Shown here piece by piece: positions 1-8,988 of a DNA stretch of 48,195 bases. The notes under the pieces were generated by a model. The model saw only the letters and a program-made list of their open reading frames with translations, did no database searches and was not told where the DNA came from. The position numbers and the translations under genes are program-made. Positions within the stretch are counted from its first letter, which is position 1. Each line of letters begins with the position of its first letter. The stretch lies in contig JAFGLT010000083.1 in assembly GCA_016927895.1 (NCBI GenBank), forward strand, positions 1-48,195. The letters are read 5' to 3'. The stretch is from Candidatus Bathyarchaeota archaeon (lineage in GTDB: Archaea; Thermoproteota; Bathyarchaeia; Bathyarchaeales; Bathycorpusculaceae).

Positions 1-825
1 ATCCAAGATTTCAGGCATCTCATCTATGTTGCTCTTGGTTGCCGTAGTGGCGATGCACGCGCACAAGTCCGCTTCCACACAAGTCTTCAACCCAGCAACC
101 GCCTTGTCAAACGCGCTTGGAACGCCCCTGAACGAGTCGTGGGTTTCGGATGTGGCACCATCGATGCTTACCTCCACGTAGTTAATTTTGGCTTCCTTGA
201 GCTTCTTGACGTTCTCTTTGGTAAGCAACGTGCCGTTGGTAGCAACCGAAACGTATAATCCGCGTTTTGCAGCGTAGCTTGCCACTTCAAAAAAATCCTT
301 CCTGGTTAACGGTTCTCCTCCTGAAAACGCGAGGGCAACCACGCCGGCGTCCGCAAGCTGATCAACCACTTTCAATGCTTCTTTTGTGGTGAGCTCCGTT
401 TCTCGTGTTGCGCCCGAGTTTGAGTAGCAGTGTTTGCAGCTTAAGTTGCAGTTGTGCGTGAAATCCCACACCACAAGGAATGGGGCGTAAATACTAAGCG
501 GCTTTTTTATGCCAAAGTGTCTTAACGACCGCACAAGAGTGATTATGGCTCTCCGCGCGTAAGGGTCTGCCAAAAGCTTCTCCACTTTCTCCCTTCTTAT
601 GGCTAAGCTGCGCCTGAGGAAATCTATCCAGAAGCCTATAATCCGCGAGTATAAGCCGCCGCACTTACACTTCTTATCCTTGTTGCCCACGTAATCGTCC
701 AATGCTGTTTCAAGGATTGTTCTATCACACGCGCCGCATTTCTTCAGGGATAACTGTAGCATTTTTTTCGTGGTGGGCAAGCTGATTACAGCGTTCCAGA
801 AGCTGTCATGGCTCAGTACACTCAT
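1..825 (-). CDS. Radical SAM protein, 3' end outside window
   Basis: The frame is open from the ATG at 825 down to base 1 (275 codons) without a stop, so the C-terminus lies beyond the left edge. The N-terminal part has a Cys-rich segment (CGACD, then KCKCGG) that could bind metal. The radical SAM signature CNLSCKHCYS (CX3CX2C) follows in the middle, and after it come FSGGEPL (the GGEP motif) and ATNG, both usual for the SAM-binding barrel. The family binds a [4Fe-4S] cluster and generates a 5'-deoxyadenosyl radical. Any C-terminal SPASM domain cannot be seen, so the substrate is unknown. The next gene on the same strand, cobY, ends 188 bp upstream, so co-transcription is possible but unproven. 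Confidence 0.85.
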   Translation of the reverse strand, partial: MSVLSHDSFWNAVISLPTTKKMLQLSLKKCGACDRTILETALDDYVGNKDKKCKCGGLYSRIIGFWIDFLRRSLAIRREKVEKLLADPYARRAIITLVRSLRHFGIKKPLSIYAPFLVVWDFTHNCNLSCKHCYSNSGATRETELTTKEALKVVDQLADAGVVALAFSGGEPLTRKDFFEVASYAAKRGLYVSVATNGTLLTKENVKKLKEAKINYVEVSIDGATSETHDSFRGVPSAFDKAVAGLKTCVEADLCACIATTATKSNIDEMPEILD

Positions 826-1013
826 CGGTTTTCCCCTGAAGCGGCAAACTTGTACTAGATTGGATGCGCCACGGTGTTAAAGATTTCTCTAAAAAAGCTA
901 AATTCAACTACTCACCTCAAAAAGCTGCCTCATGAACAACTTCACTGAACAGCAAGCACCAAACCAGCATATTTGCTGCCTATTAGTATCCTATTAGAAA
1001 TTCATTGCAGAAA

Positions 1014-1649
1014 CTATAGAGGAGGACCTATCCCAACGCGCTTCTGCATTATTTTCTCAGATATTTCTAGGTCTTTAAGCGTGTTGATGTTCAGGAGAAC
1101 TTCTGTTTCTCCTGTTATTATGGCGCTTGTCTCGATTTTCCCCTCTTCCTGAATCTTCTCGCCATTCACGATGTTGACTCCGGAAACTGCGTGCCAAACA
1201 CCCTTGTACTCGTCTGTGGAAGAAATCGAAAGCCCCAGTTCCTCACGCTTTTCTATCGGAACGAAAACAGCCAAGAAATCTTTCCCGCAAACCTCAAACT
1301 CGCCTATCACCTTGTCCAAGAAACTTCCAGTTACAGCTGGCAAATCTGCTGGAATCGTTAACACCGCACCAGCCAACTCAGCATCGCGAACGGCCTGCTT
1401 CAAATCAGAATGGTAACCCTTCGCGTCAGTCCGAAGAAACTTCCATCCCTTGCTCTTGCAGCGCTTCTCAGTTTCAGGCGTATTCTCGCTCGTCACCACA
1501 TAAAACTCTGAAACCTTCTCAGCCGAAGCAACAGCCTCCGCCACCCAGTCAAGCAAAGGCTTGTCCAGAAATGGCAGTAATGGCTTCTCAACTGGCAACC
1601 CCATTCTCTTGCCTTTGCCGCCCGCCATTATCAACGCAGGAACCTTCAT
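1014..1649 (-). CDS. cobY: Adenosylcobinamide-phosphate guanylyltransferase (CobY), copy 1
   Basis: This 211-aa nucleotidyltransferase starts with ALIMAGGKGKRMG (about residues 5-17), the nucleotide-binding loop of the GT-A/NTP-transferase fold, followed by EKPLLPF. Archaeal CobY transfers GMP from GTP to adenosylcobinamide phosphate, giving the activated corrinoid used by CobS. The assignment rests on its fold plus its position: the start overlaps the end of cobS by 4 bp, so the two are translationally coupled. A second, clearly homologous CobY lies at 15577-16197, also next to a cobS. Alone, the fold could belong to MobA or another sugar-nucleotide transferase; the neighbour makes CobY much more likely. 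Confidence 0.85.
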   Translation of the reverse strand: MKVPALIMAGGKGKRMGLPVEKPLLPFLDKPLLDWVAEAVASAEKVSEFYVVTSENTPETEKRCKSKGWKFLRTDAKGYHSDLKQAVRDAELAGAVLTIPADLPAVTGSFLDKVIGEFEVCGKDFLAVFVPIEKREELGLSISSTDEYKGVWHAVSGVNIVNGEKIQEEGKIETSAIITGETEVLLNINTLKDLEISEKIMQKRVGIGPPL

Positions 1650-2440
1650 AACATTAACACACCCGCCAAAACCACCAATGTTACAGCCCTTGCGGTCTCG
1701 TTCGCAGCACCTATTGCGTCTCCAGACACTCCACCAAAAACGCTCTGCGCAACCCTCTCCATAACCGCACCCACCAAAACACTAAGTAAAACCACCCACA
1801 CGCCAGTCAAACCCAATAGTGGATAAACAATCAAAACCGCCAAAAAATAAGCCACAATATTACGATTCCGCTTTGCCATCCCAAGAAAAATAGATCCTAA
1901 CCCAGTGTGAGTAGGCTTCCCAAGCCACACAATCGTAACCATACCCAACTTAGCAGCAACCTCAGCCGCGATTATTGCCCCAACAGCAAAATCAGCATCT
2001 GCAAAAAACAACCCGGCAACCGCCAAAAACTCAACAAAAATCGCTAGAAACGCGCCCTTATGAGAAACCGTCCAAGCGTGCGCAGCTTCCCGTCTCTCCT
2101 TCAGGTTGCCAAGACCTATCGCGTTACCCAAATCTACAAGTCCGTCAAAATGCTGAAGCCCAGTTAAAACAAGCAGAAACGCAAGCGTCATCACAGCAGG
2201 CAAAAACCTCAACAAGAAATCAAATGGAATCTGAATAAACGAATCGACGAAAGTTAGAATATGCGACATCAAAAAGCTGCACCCCAGAAAGTACCCTGCT
2301 CCCAGCAACCCGATGAATCCGCCTATCACGGGGAAAAGAAAAAGAGCCTCAGCTGACGTCACCACAAAATCGTCCGTCTTTCCCAACGGAATTATTGTTA
2401 GGAAAGCCAGTAAATCCCTAAAAGTTTTTATAGGCTTCAT
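1646..2440 (-). CDS. cobS: Adenosylcobinamide-GDP ribazoletransferase (cobalamin synthase), copy 1
   Basis: This 264-aa polytopic membrane protein of the CobS family joins adenosylcobinamide-GDP with alpha-ribazole (or its phosphate) at the cytoplasmic membrane. The N-terminus LLAFLTIIPLG and the following FLFPVIGGFIGLL are typical. HFDGLVDLGNA (about residues 97-107) matches the conserved Asp-rich HxDGLxD region, and GDAIGAANETAR near the C-terminus matches the second conserved block. The ATG at 2440 faces the epimerase start across about 57 bp, so the two share a divergent promoter region. The plus strand here is A+C rich, so this minus-strand gene is read from a G+T-rich coding strand. It is paralogous to the copy at 14834-15586. 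Confidence 0.92.
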   Translation of the reverse strand: MKPIKTFRDLLAFLTIIPLGKTDDFVVTSAEALFLFPVIGGFIGLLGAGYFLGCSFLMSHILTFVDSFIQIPFDFLLRFLPAVMTLAFLLVLTGLQHFDGLVDLGNAIGLGNLKERREAAHAWTVSHKGAFLAIFVEFLAVAGLFFADADFAVGAIIAAEVAAKLGMVTIVWLGKPTHTGLGSIFLGMAKRNRNIVAYFLAVLIVYPLLGLTGVWVVLLSVLVGAVMERVAQSVFGGVSGDAIGAANETARAVTLVVLAGVLML

Positions 2441-2497
2441 CTTCGAACATATAGCCTAACTCAACCAATTAAAGATATAGACTTTGTCGTGAATTTC

Positions 2498-3433
2498 ATG
2501 GGTCAACTCAACGGGAAGAACATATTGGTTACTGGTGGCGCAGGCTTCATAGGCTCCCACCTCTGCAAAAAACTTTCCAGTTTAACCAGCAACCTGACAA
2601 TATACGACAACTTATCCAGCGGAAAAGTTGAAAACGTCAAACACCTGCCAAAAGTCCATTTTGTAAAAGCAGACATCCTCGACCTCAAAAAACTCCAATC
2701 CCAAGAAAAAACCGACCTACTCTGCCATCTAGCGGCTCAAGTTGTTGTCCCGTACTCGATGGAAAACCCCATAGAAGACTTCGAAACCAACGCAAGAGGA
2801 ACACTAAACGTCCTCGAAAAAGCACGCAAAGACGACGCAAGAGTAATTTTCGCCTCAAGCGCCGCAGTATACGGCAACACTACCCAGCTCCCCACACCCG
2901 AAACCCACGGTTTCAGCCCAGACTCCTGCTACGGCTTATCCAAAGTAGTCGGCGAACAATACTGCAACATGTACTCAAAACAATACGGACTAGACGTAAC
3001 CATAGTAAGGTTCGCTAACGTTTACGGGCCGAAATGCCACGGTGTCATAAGTGACTTTCTGGATAAAATCAGCAGAAACCCAGAACAACTGGAAATCATC
3101 GGAAGCGGAATGCAATCCCGCGATTTCGTTCACATTTACGACGTTGTAGATGCTTTACTTCTTTGTGCGACAAGTGACATTGCCATCGGAGAAACCTTTA
3201 ACATAGGATTCGGAAAAACAACAACCATTATAGACCTCGCAAAAATAATTCTGAAAATCCTCGGTTTATCCGAAAAAACCGTTTTAAAACCCACGAATGT
3301 TCCTTGGCACGGCGACATCAAAACCATCTGGTTTGACATAAGCAAAATTAAAAAAACCCTGAACTGGGCTCCTAAAATAACCCTTGAAGACACCCTGAAA
3401 GAACTAATCTTGGAGAGGAAAATGTTAAGATGA
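2498..3433 (+). CDS. NAD-dependent epimerase/dehydratase (GalE-like)
   Basis: This extended short-chain dehydrogenase has an N-terminal NAD-binding motif TGGAGFIGSHL and a catalytic Tyr-Lys pair in YGLSK; the SSAAVYG segment supplies the usual Ser. The family interconverts or dehydrates nucleotide sugars such as UDP-glucose/galactose, but sequence alone does not give the substrate. The ATG at 2498 is preferred over the in-frame GTG at 2489; no clear Shine-Dalgarno is seen, which suits a leaderless transcript. It overlaps the next gene by 4 bp (ATGA), so epimerase, prenyltransferase and Tes-like protein form one operon. It may supply a sugar for a glycolipid headgroup. Confidence 0.88.
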   Translation: MGQLNGKNILVTGGAGFIGSHLCKKLSSLTSNLTIYDNLSSGKVENVKHLPKVHFVKADILDLKKLQSQEKTDLLCHLAAQVVVPYSMENPIEDFETNARGTLNVLEKARKDDARVIFASSAAVYGNTTQLPTPETHGFSPDSCYGLSKVVGEQYCNMYSKQYGLDVTIVRFANVYGPKCHGVISDFLDKISRNPEQLEIIGSGMQSRDFVHIYDVVDALLLCATSDIAIGETFNIGFGKTTTIIDLAKIILKILGLSEKTVLKPTNVPWHGDIKTIWFDISKIKKTLNWAPKITLEDTLKELILERKMLR

Positions 3434-4287
3434 CGGTAACGCCTGCCAGAGGACTACTTGCGCTTTTACGGCTTCCCTACTGGATGATGACAGGCGGCTT
3501 ATCACTAATAACCGCGTTCGCAATCACCAAAGAACTCATAAGCTTCGACAGTATCTTGCTGATTTTCTTCTCGATGGCGTGCATAACGTCCGCAGGCTTT
3601 TCCATAAATGACTACTTCGACAAAGAAAGCGACGCCATAATCAAACCAAAACGGCCCATACCTTCTGGCGCCTTGTCCCTAAAACAGGTCATAGCAACAT
3701 CTGCTATGTTATTCACAGTAGGTCTAGCCCTAGCATTTCTAATTAACTGGCCAAGCTTCCTCATTCTGCTAATTGACTGCATTCTACTCGTAATTTACTC
3801 AGCATTTATCAAACGAAAGTCCGGTTTCGCCGCAAACGTTCTCGTCGGCCTACTAGTAGGCACAGCATTTCTTTACGGGGAAGCCACTGTTACCCAAAAC
3901 GTAAGTCTCATCTCGATAAGTCTATACCCCATATGCTTCGGAACAATCGGCGGCAACATTCTAAGGGATATTCTAAGCTTCGAAGGAGACTCCCAAATCG
4001 GGTATCCAACACTTCCCAAAAAAATCGGCAACAAGGGCTCCATACAAATCGCGGCTTTATTCTTCGTTGCAACTGCAATACTCGCACCGCTTCCCTTCTT
4101 TTTCCAGTTTTTCTCCATTTACTACCTATCTCTGATAACATTATGGGGAATTCTCCTCGTTTACTCTTCAATCCGTCTCCTAACTTCACAACCTACAATT
4201 GACAATGTAAAGAAGTATGAACGCCTAATCACCATGTCAATGATGCTGCTTATACTATCCCTAATCCTTGAGGCTGTTGTTGGATGA
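3430..4287 (+). CDS. UbiA-family prenyltransferase, DGGGP synthase-like
   Basis: This 285-aa multi-spanning membrane protein carries both Asp-rich UbiA motifs: NDYFDKESD (residues 60-68) followed by KPKRPIPSG, and DILSFEGD in the second half followed by GYPTLPKKIG. The prenyl diphosphate and Mg2+ bind at these motifs. In archaea the commonest member is (S)-2,3-di-O-geranylgeranylglyceryl phosphate synthase, which adds the second ether chain, and the KRPIPSG stretch fits that group. A quinone or heme prenyltransferase is the alternative. It overlaps the genes on both sides by 4 bp, and its partner downstream resembles tetraether lipid synthase, which supports a role in membrane lipid assembly. 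Confidence 0.85.
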   Translation: MTVTPARGLLALLRLPYWMMTGGLSLITAFAITKELISFDSILLIFFSMACITSAGFSINDYFDKESDAIIKPKRPIPSGALSLKQVIATSAMLFTVGLALAFLINWPSFLILLIDCILLVIYSAFIKRKSGFAANVLVGLLVGTAFLYGEATVTQNVSLISISLYPICFGTIGGNILRDILSFEGDSQIGYPTLPKKIGNKGSIQIAALFFVATAILAPLPFFFQFFSIYYLSLITLWGILLVYSSIRLLTSQPTIDNVKKYERLITMSMMLLILSLILEAVVG

Positions 4288-5750
4288 AAAAAACTAAAAG
4301 CATCTGTCCAGTATGCCAGAAAAAAATAGACACAGAACTCACCGAGTTAGACGGTCGAATTCTGATTACCAAAACCTGCAAGGAACACGGTACTTTTTCA
4401 GCCACTCACTGGGAAAGCCCAAAAGTCTTCAAGTTCGCAGAGAAATTCGACTACTTCAAGTATTTCGGAGACGCGAACGCGCCGAAAAACCCTGAAGGTT
4501 GCCCCTACATCTGTGGTTCCTGCAAAAACCATGTTTCAAGCACAGTTATAGGCGTTATTGACGTGACGAAACGGTGCGATTTGAAGTGCAGTATATGCTT
4601 CGCTACTTTTGATGAGCATGAGGTTAACTATGAACCTAGCAGAGAAAAAATCGTGGAAATGTTGAAGTTTCTGAGTAAGCGCAACCCTAAACCTCCCGCG
4701 CTTTTGTTTTCTGGCGGAGAACCCTTGCAACGCGAGGACATGCCCGAGATCATAGGCGCCGCACATAAACTGCGGTTCATGACCATATTGGCAACTAACG
4801 GTGTTCGACTGGCTGAATCCCCTACACTTGCTGCCAAGCTGAAGAAGAACGGCTTAAACATCGTTTACCTGCAGTTTGACAGTTTCCATGATGAATTCTA
4901 CGAAAAAATACGCGGCAGAAAACTTCTGAAAACCAAAATGAAAGCCATAGAGAACTGCCGCAAGTATGACATAGAAATAATCCTGGTTAACACTTTGATG
5001 CGTGGATTAAACGATGACGAAGTTGGAGATATCATAAGGTTTGCAGCGGAGAACTCCTACATAATAAGAGGCGTAATTTTCCAGCCAATAGCATGCACTG
5101 GACGCGCAACTGCTAGTCCATCCAGAGAAGACTGGCGAGATTGGCATTTTGCAGAGGAAGTTGAAAATCAAAGCAACGGCGAGATAGAAACCACCGACCT
5201 CTTTCCGCTGTCAGTGATGACTTCACCCATAATGGTTATGAGTAGGTTCATGAAAAAGCCGTGGCCTCTGTTTTCCTGCAGTCCTCAATGTGGTCTCGTA
5301 AACTGGATTTACGTTTCAAAAAGCGGCAAGATTATTCCCATAAATCACTTTGTTAATTTTGAAAGGTTCTTCCGCATCCTCCAGAAAACGGCGAAATCTG
5401 TCGAGTCAAAAGGACGATTTTCTATTCTTTCATCGCTATTTTTAGCTTCAATGCAATCTTTAAACTGGCCTCTAGTCACTAAAGAAATCGGTATCTTCAC
5501 TCTGATGAAAACTATTCTGAAAATGCACATTTCCCCTTCCTATCAATCACTTGCCAATTTACGGCGTAGAATCTTCCTTCTCGGCTGCATGGCCTTTATG
5601 GATACTTACACCTTCGACGTGAACCGTGTTAGAAGATGCGTGGTACACTACGTTACTCCAGACTTGAAAATCATACCTTTCTGCGCCTACAACAACGTCC
5701 ACAGAATAGAAACCGAAGAGGAATATGCTGCGAGGCAGGTAAAAGCCTAA
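4284..5750 (+). CDS. Tetraether lipid synthase-like radical SAM protein (Tes/MJ0619 family)
   Basis: This 488-aa protein has the layout of the Tes family. An N-terminal zinc-finger-like part has CPVC (8-11) and CKEHG (32-36). A second cysteine group is CPYICGSC (73-80), and the radical SAM motif CDLKCSIC is at 98-105, followed by FSGGEPL. C-terminal cysteine segments CSPQCG and VRRCVVHYVTPDLKIIPFC probably hold auxiliary clusters. Characterised Tes couples the phytanyl ends of two archaeol-type lipids to make macrocyclic tetraethers. It overlaps the UbiA gene by 4 bp. Paralogues with other C-C coupling or methyl-transfer roles exist, so the exact product is inferred from family and neighbour. 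Confidence 0.82.
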   Translation: MKKTKSICPVCQKKIDTELTELDGRILITKTCKEHGTFSATHWESPKVFKFAEKFDYFKYFGDANAPKNPEGCPYICGSCKNHVSSTVIGVIDVTKRCDLKCSICFATFDEHEVNYEPSREKIVEMLKFLSKRNPKPPALLFSGGEPLQREDMPEIIGAAHKLRFMTILATNGVRLAESPTLAAKLKKNGLNIVYLQFDSFHDEFYEKIRGRKLLKTKMKAIENCRKYDIEIILVNTLMRGLNDDEVGDIIRFAAENSYIIRGVIFQPIACTGRATASPSREDWRDWHFAEEVENQSNGEIETTDLFPLSVMTSPIMVMSRFMKKPWPLFSCSPQCGLVNWIYVSKSGKIIPINHFVNFERFFRILQKTAKSVESKGRFSILSSLFLASMQSLNWPLVTKEIGIFTLMKTILKMHISPSYQSLANLRRRIFLLGCMAFMDTYTFDVNRVRRCVVHYVTPDLKIIPFCAYNNVHRIETEEEYAARQVKA

Positions 5751-5762
5751 ACCGATTCAGAT

Positions 5763-6287
5763 TTACTCTTCGACTTCTACGTTCAAAACGCAGTAGTTGT
5801 AAGAGAAGTCAAGTGCCCCTGTTTCATTATAAATCCAAAGCTCAAATATAACAGAGTAACTTCCAGGCTCATTTATTGTAACTGTAGCTAAGGTTTCCCA
5901 CGATTCTCCGTTTTCTATGGTTTGCGCGTAACTGCTCTCTACATCTGTATCAACTGGAAATGAAGGAATCATATCTCCAATCACTTTCTGCAGAACTTCA
6001 CAGGATTGTGTTGCACCAATTTTGTTTTCAACTACAACCCAAACGTTAAATGTGCTGTTTTCGTTTACGACTAACAGTTCAGGATAATCTATTGCCTTTT
6101 TGTGCTGGTAATCAAGCAGGTAAATTGTGCTATATCCCTCTGGCGGAAGTGTCGAAACAAAATAGTAACCTATAAGCAAGCTAGAAACAAATATGAGCGT
6201 AAACGCAATCGCGATTTTGTAACCCTTATTCTCGATTAAACTCGGGATATTCCCAAGTTTTCCATTTGTTTCCGAATGTATTTTCAC
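5763..6287 (-). CDS. DUF1616-family membrane-anchored protein
   Basis: This 174-aa protein has one membrane segment near the N-terminus (about residues 22-45) and an extracytoplasmic beta-rich domain. STIYLLDYQHKKAIDYPE and NVWVVVENKIG are typical of DUF1616, and the C-terminal half looks like an immunoglobulin-type fold. The start is GTG at 6287; its codon overlaps the stop of the upstream glycosyltransferase by 4 bp, so the two are coupled. DUF1616 proteins often sit near archaeal cell-surface glycosylation genes; the biochemical role is not known. The gene ends 13 bp from the convergent Tes-like gene. Confidence 0.75.
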   Translation of the reverse strand: MKIHSETNGKLGNIPSLIENKGYKIAIAFTLIFVSSLLIGYYFVSTLPPEGYSTIYLLDYQHKKAIDYPELLVVNENSTFNVWVVVENKIGATQSCEVLQKVIGDMIPSFPVDTDVESSYAQTIENGESWETLATVTINEPGSYSVIFELWIYNETGALDFSYNYCVLNVEVEE

Positions 6288-6967
6288 TTTAAAAATCCCT
6301 TAACCATAGTGGTAAATATTTCAATCCCTGACTTTATTCTCCGCATTTTCGGGTTTCCATATTTTCTCGGTCGGTAAGATGATGGAACTTCAACCATTTT
6401 AAAGTCTTTCTTGGCGAACTGCACCAGCATTTCGGTTGCGAACGCCATGTCATCCTCGTAGAACTCAACTTCTTCGAGTGCAGAACGGGATATCGCTCTA
6501 AAACCAGACTGCGTATCGCTGAGAAACTGACTGTAAAAGAAGTCGAAACAAAATGTTATAATTTTGTTAGCCACGAAATTCGTGAATCCCATAGCTTTTC
6601 TCAAGTCATACATTCGTGTTGCTTGACACAGTTCTGCATTGTTTTCTATCAGAGTTTCAATCAAAAGGTTGATGTGTCTTACTTCGTAGGTTCCATCGCC
6701 ATCAACCATGACGACAACATCGCCTTTCGCATTTTTAATTCCGGTTCTAAGAGCGAGACCATAACCGCGTCTAGGCTCTATAATAAGTCTGCAAAATCCC
6801 ATGTCTTCAACGATTTCTTGTGTTCCATCGGTTGAATTTCCATCTACAATAATTATTTCTTTAGGATACGCTAATTCCTTGTGAATCGTAGTCACTGTTT
6901 CACGAATGTTTCCTGCTTCGTTAAGTGTTGGAATTACCACTGAAACCATTTCTAGCTTTGATATCAT
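6284..6967 (-). CDS. Family 2 glycosyltransferase, dolichyl-phosphate mannosyltransferase-like
   Basis: This 227-aa GT-A enzyme begins VSVVIPTLNEAGNI, followed by DGNSTDGT and the DxD motif in MVDGDGTYE. GYGLALRTGI and DTQSGFRAISR are usual in the DPM1/DPG synthase subfamily, which charges dolichyl phosphate with a hexose at the cytoplasmic face of the membrane. There is no C-terminal membrane domain, so it is the short soluble form. It is coupled to the DUF1616 gene and lies downstream of a GT4 enzyme on the same strand, which suggests a surface glycan module. Translation could start at the first Met or at MVSVV six residues later. Confidence 0.88.
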   Translation of the reverse strand: MISKLEMVSVVIPTLNEAGNIRETVTTIHKELAYPKEIIIVDGNSTDGTQEIVEDMGFCRLIIEPRRGYGLALRTGIKNAKGDVVVMVDGDGTYEVRHINLLIETLIENNAELCQATRMYDLRKAMGFTNFVANKIITFCFDFFYSQFLSDTQSGFRAISRSALEEVEFYEDDMAFATEMLVQFAKKDFKMVEVPSSYRPRKYGNPKMRRIKSGIEIFTTMVKGFLK

Positions 6968-7016
6968 CTCTTTGTGACTCTCGTTTTCTGAAAGCTATAT
7001 AGTTTCTAACAGCTTG

Positions 7017-8174
7017 TTAAATAAGCTCTTCGTATATTTCGCCCAGTTTTTCCACATTCTTGTCCCAACTATATTTCTGCTCCATCATAATCCGCAACTC
7101 CTTTTTTAGCGCTGCCAAGTCTTTGCGGGAAAACTCTACTATCGCTTCTGCAAGAGAATCAGGTGAGTTAGGCGGCACCAGTTTTCCGTAATCTTTACTC
7201 ATGACCTCTGATGTTCCTCCAACGTTTGTTGCTATCACGGGTAATCCGCAAGCCATGGCTTCAAGCGCAACCAAGGGCAAGCCTTCGCCAGACTTAGAAG
7301 GCAAAGCAAACAAGTCTGCAACATTATAGTAAAGTGGCAAGTCCTCGTCTGATACAAAACCTGTAAGCCTGAAGTTTCTCTGCATCCCTAGGTGCGCTAT
7401 TCTCTCTTTGACTTCCTCAAAATCTGGCCCTTTGCCCACAACAACAAAAACCAGTTTAGGGTTCTTTTTAACAGCAAGTTCTGCGCTTTCCAGTAACGTG
7501 TCGATACCGTTCTTGTACACCAGACGCCTTACCGTTAACACGACGCTTGCGTCTTCAGAGATGCCGAGCTTTTTACTCATTTCATCTTTGACTCCAGATA
7601 AAGGCTTGAAACGGTTCAGATCAACGCCGTTGTGAAGCACCTCTACTTTTTCAGGGTCTGCGCCCAAGCTCAGAACGTAATTCTTTGTTGCGTTGCTGAC
7701 AACAATTATTTTGTCTGCTTCTTCAAGCACCTGTTTTCCAATCGCAAGATCATTCAGCTTCTCCGCCGTGTCCCAAATGTTGTTGTATTCTATGAACGTG
7801 TTGTGCTGAGTTAGCACCAACGGTTTCGAGTATCTTTTTGCGATTTTAGCGGCAAGAAAAGACGACAGGTAAGGGTGGCCATGTACGTGTATGAGGTCGT
7901 TGGATTTAATGGTTTTCAGAAAAGTTTTGAGGCTACTTACGTGCGGAATGGCGTAAGGAATCCCAAGTCTAAACCCAATGTTCATCGAATCGTAGCATTG
8001 AACTCTTATTCCGTCAAAAACATAGTTACTATCCGTGTAGTTTCGATGCGTCAACACCATAGGTTCATACTGCTTCTGCATCAACCGCTTGCACTGTTCA
8101 TAAACAACCCTTTCTATGCCGCCGACGTGAGGCAGAAACGTGTGAGTGACAACACACAAGCTTGTTTGAACCAT
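7017..8174 (-). CDS. Family 4 glycosyltransferase (GT-B)
   Basis: This 385-aa retaining glycosyltransferase has the N-terminal acceptor domain start THTFLPHVGGIERVV and the C-terminal nucleotide-sugar site with the EX7E pattern in GEGLPLVALEA, followed by ACGLPVIATNVGG. VLHNGVDLNRFKP marks the linker between the two Rossmann domains. Enzymes of this type add hexoses or N-acetylhexosamines to lipids or glycans; the donor is not predictable here. It ends 49 bp before the GT2 gene on the same strand, consistent with an operon 8174-5763. The start ATG lies 153 bp from the divergent gene at 8328. Confidence 0.9.
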   Translation of the reverse strand: MVQTSLCVVTHTFLPHVGGIERVVYEQCKRLMQKQYEPMVLTHRNYTDSNYVFDGIRVQCYDSMNIGFRLGIPYAIPHVSSLKTFLKTIKSNDLIHVHGHPYLSSFLAAKIAKRYSKPLVLTQHNTFIEYNNIWDTAEKLNDLAIGKQVLEEADKIIVVSNATKNYVLSLGADPEKVEVLHNGVDLNRFKPLSGVKDEMSKKLGISEDASVVLTVRRLVYKNGIDTLLESAELAVKKNPKLVFVVVGKGPDFEEVKERIAHLGMQRNFRLTGFVSDEDLPLYYNVADLFALPSKSGEGLPLVALEAMACGLPVIATNVGGTSEVMSKDYGKLVPPNSPDSLAEAIVEFSRKDLAALKKELRIMMEQKYSWDKNVEKLGEIYEELI

Positions 8175-8327
8175 GACACTCCAACTGCTTAAATCTCCTC
8201 AATCAGCAAACTATTATAATCTTATGGTTCTTTGCTTTTCCCGTTTAAAAGCAGAGTTTTATAAGCTACGTTTAGATGACTTATCCATCTGCTCGCTCTT
8301 TCAGCAAGCTCTGCCGGAGGAAGAAAA

Positions 8328-8981
8328 ATGAACCTAATAGTTGGAGGCGGAAAATATGGTTGCTATGCAATTGAGTATCTGCGACAGAAGGGCAAAGATT
8401 TCTTGGTGGTAGATACCAACCCGAACTGTCTCGCTATCAAAAGGTTCAGCCTGAAAACCTTTGAACTCCCTGCCTCAAATAGAGAGAGTTTCGTTAACGG
8501 TGGGCTTCCGAAAGTGTTAGAGTTAATAGGTGAAATTAAACCTGAATATGTGTTTCCCACTGCGCCAGTCCACATAGCCGCAGATTTGGCTAAACTCAAA
8601 TTTAACCTCGTACCCTGGAGTGAAGCAATAACTGACATACTTCCCAGATTACCAGAAGTGGTTGTGCTGCACGCTGAAAACGAAAAACTTGTTGTAAGCT
8701 TCAACAAAGGCCACGAATGCATAGAAAAATGCTCAATGCCTGAAGTCTGTCCTTCTTCCGGAATAAAGAAACCCTGCACGATGACCAAGCTGATGAGGTT
8801 CGCCAGTCCCGAAGCCTTCATGTTGATAAGCTATTCGATGGCGCCGGGGTTGGGCGCGCTCAAGGGCAGTGAACTCTCAGAATTGTTCAAGTGGGCAGAA
8901 ACCAAGGAAAGGTTCATAGTTGCTACAGCTTGTGACTGCCACGGCGTTTTCTCAGCTTTTCAAAAGCGAGATAAGACCTAA
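8328..8981 (+). CDS. Rossmann-like protein with a C-terminal cysteine cluster, function unknown
   Basis: The 217-aa protein opens with NLIVGGGKYGCYAIEYL and an acidic strand end (VVDTNP), the pattern of a TrkA-N-like dinucleotide-binding fold. The second half contains cysteines at 131, 135, 141 and 150 plus C202 and C204 in TACDCHG, enough for one or two metal sites. GGAGGAA sits about 8 bases before the ATG, a clear Shine-Dalgarno. I do not recognise a characterised family. It is divergent from the GT4 gene and converges on cobZ with a 7-bp gap. A redox or iron-sulfur role is a guess from the cysteines. Confidence 0.75.
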   Translation: MNLIVGGGKYGCYAIEYLRQKGKDFLVVDTNPNCLAIKRFSLKTFELPASNRESFVNGGLPKVLELIGEIKPEYVFPTAPVHIAADLAKLKFNLVPWSEAITDILPRLPEVVVLHAENEKLVVSFNKGHECIEKCSMPEVCPSSGIKKPCTMTKLMRFASPEAFMLISYSMAPGLGALKGSELSELFKWAETKERFIVATACDCHGVFSAFQKRDKT

Positions 8982-8988
8982 GCCTGGC

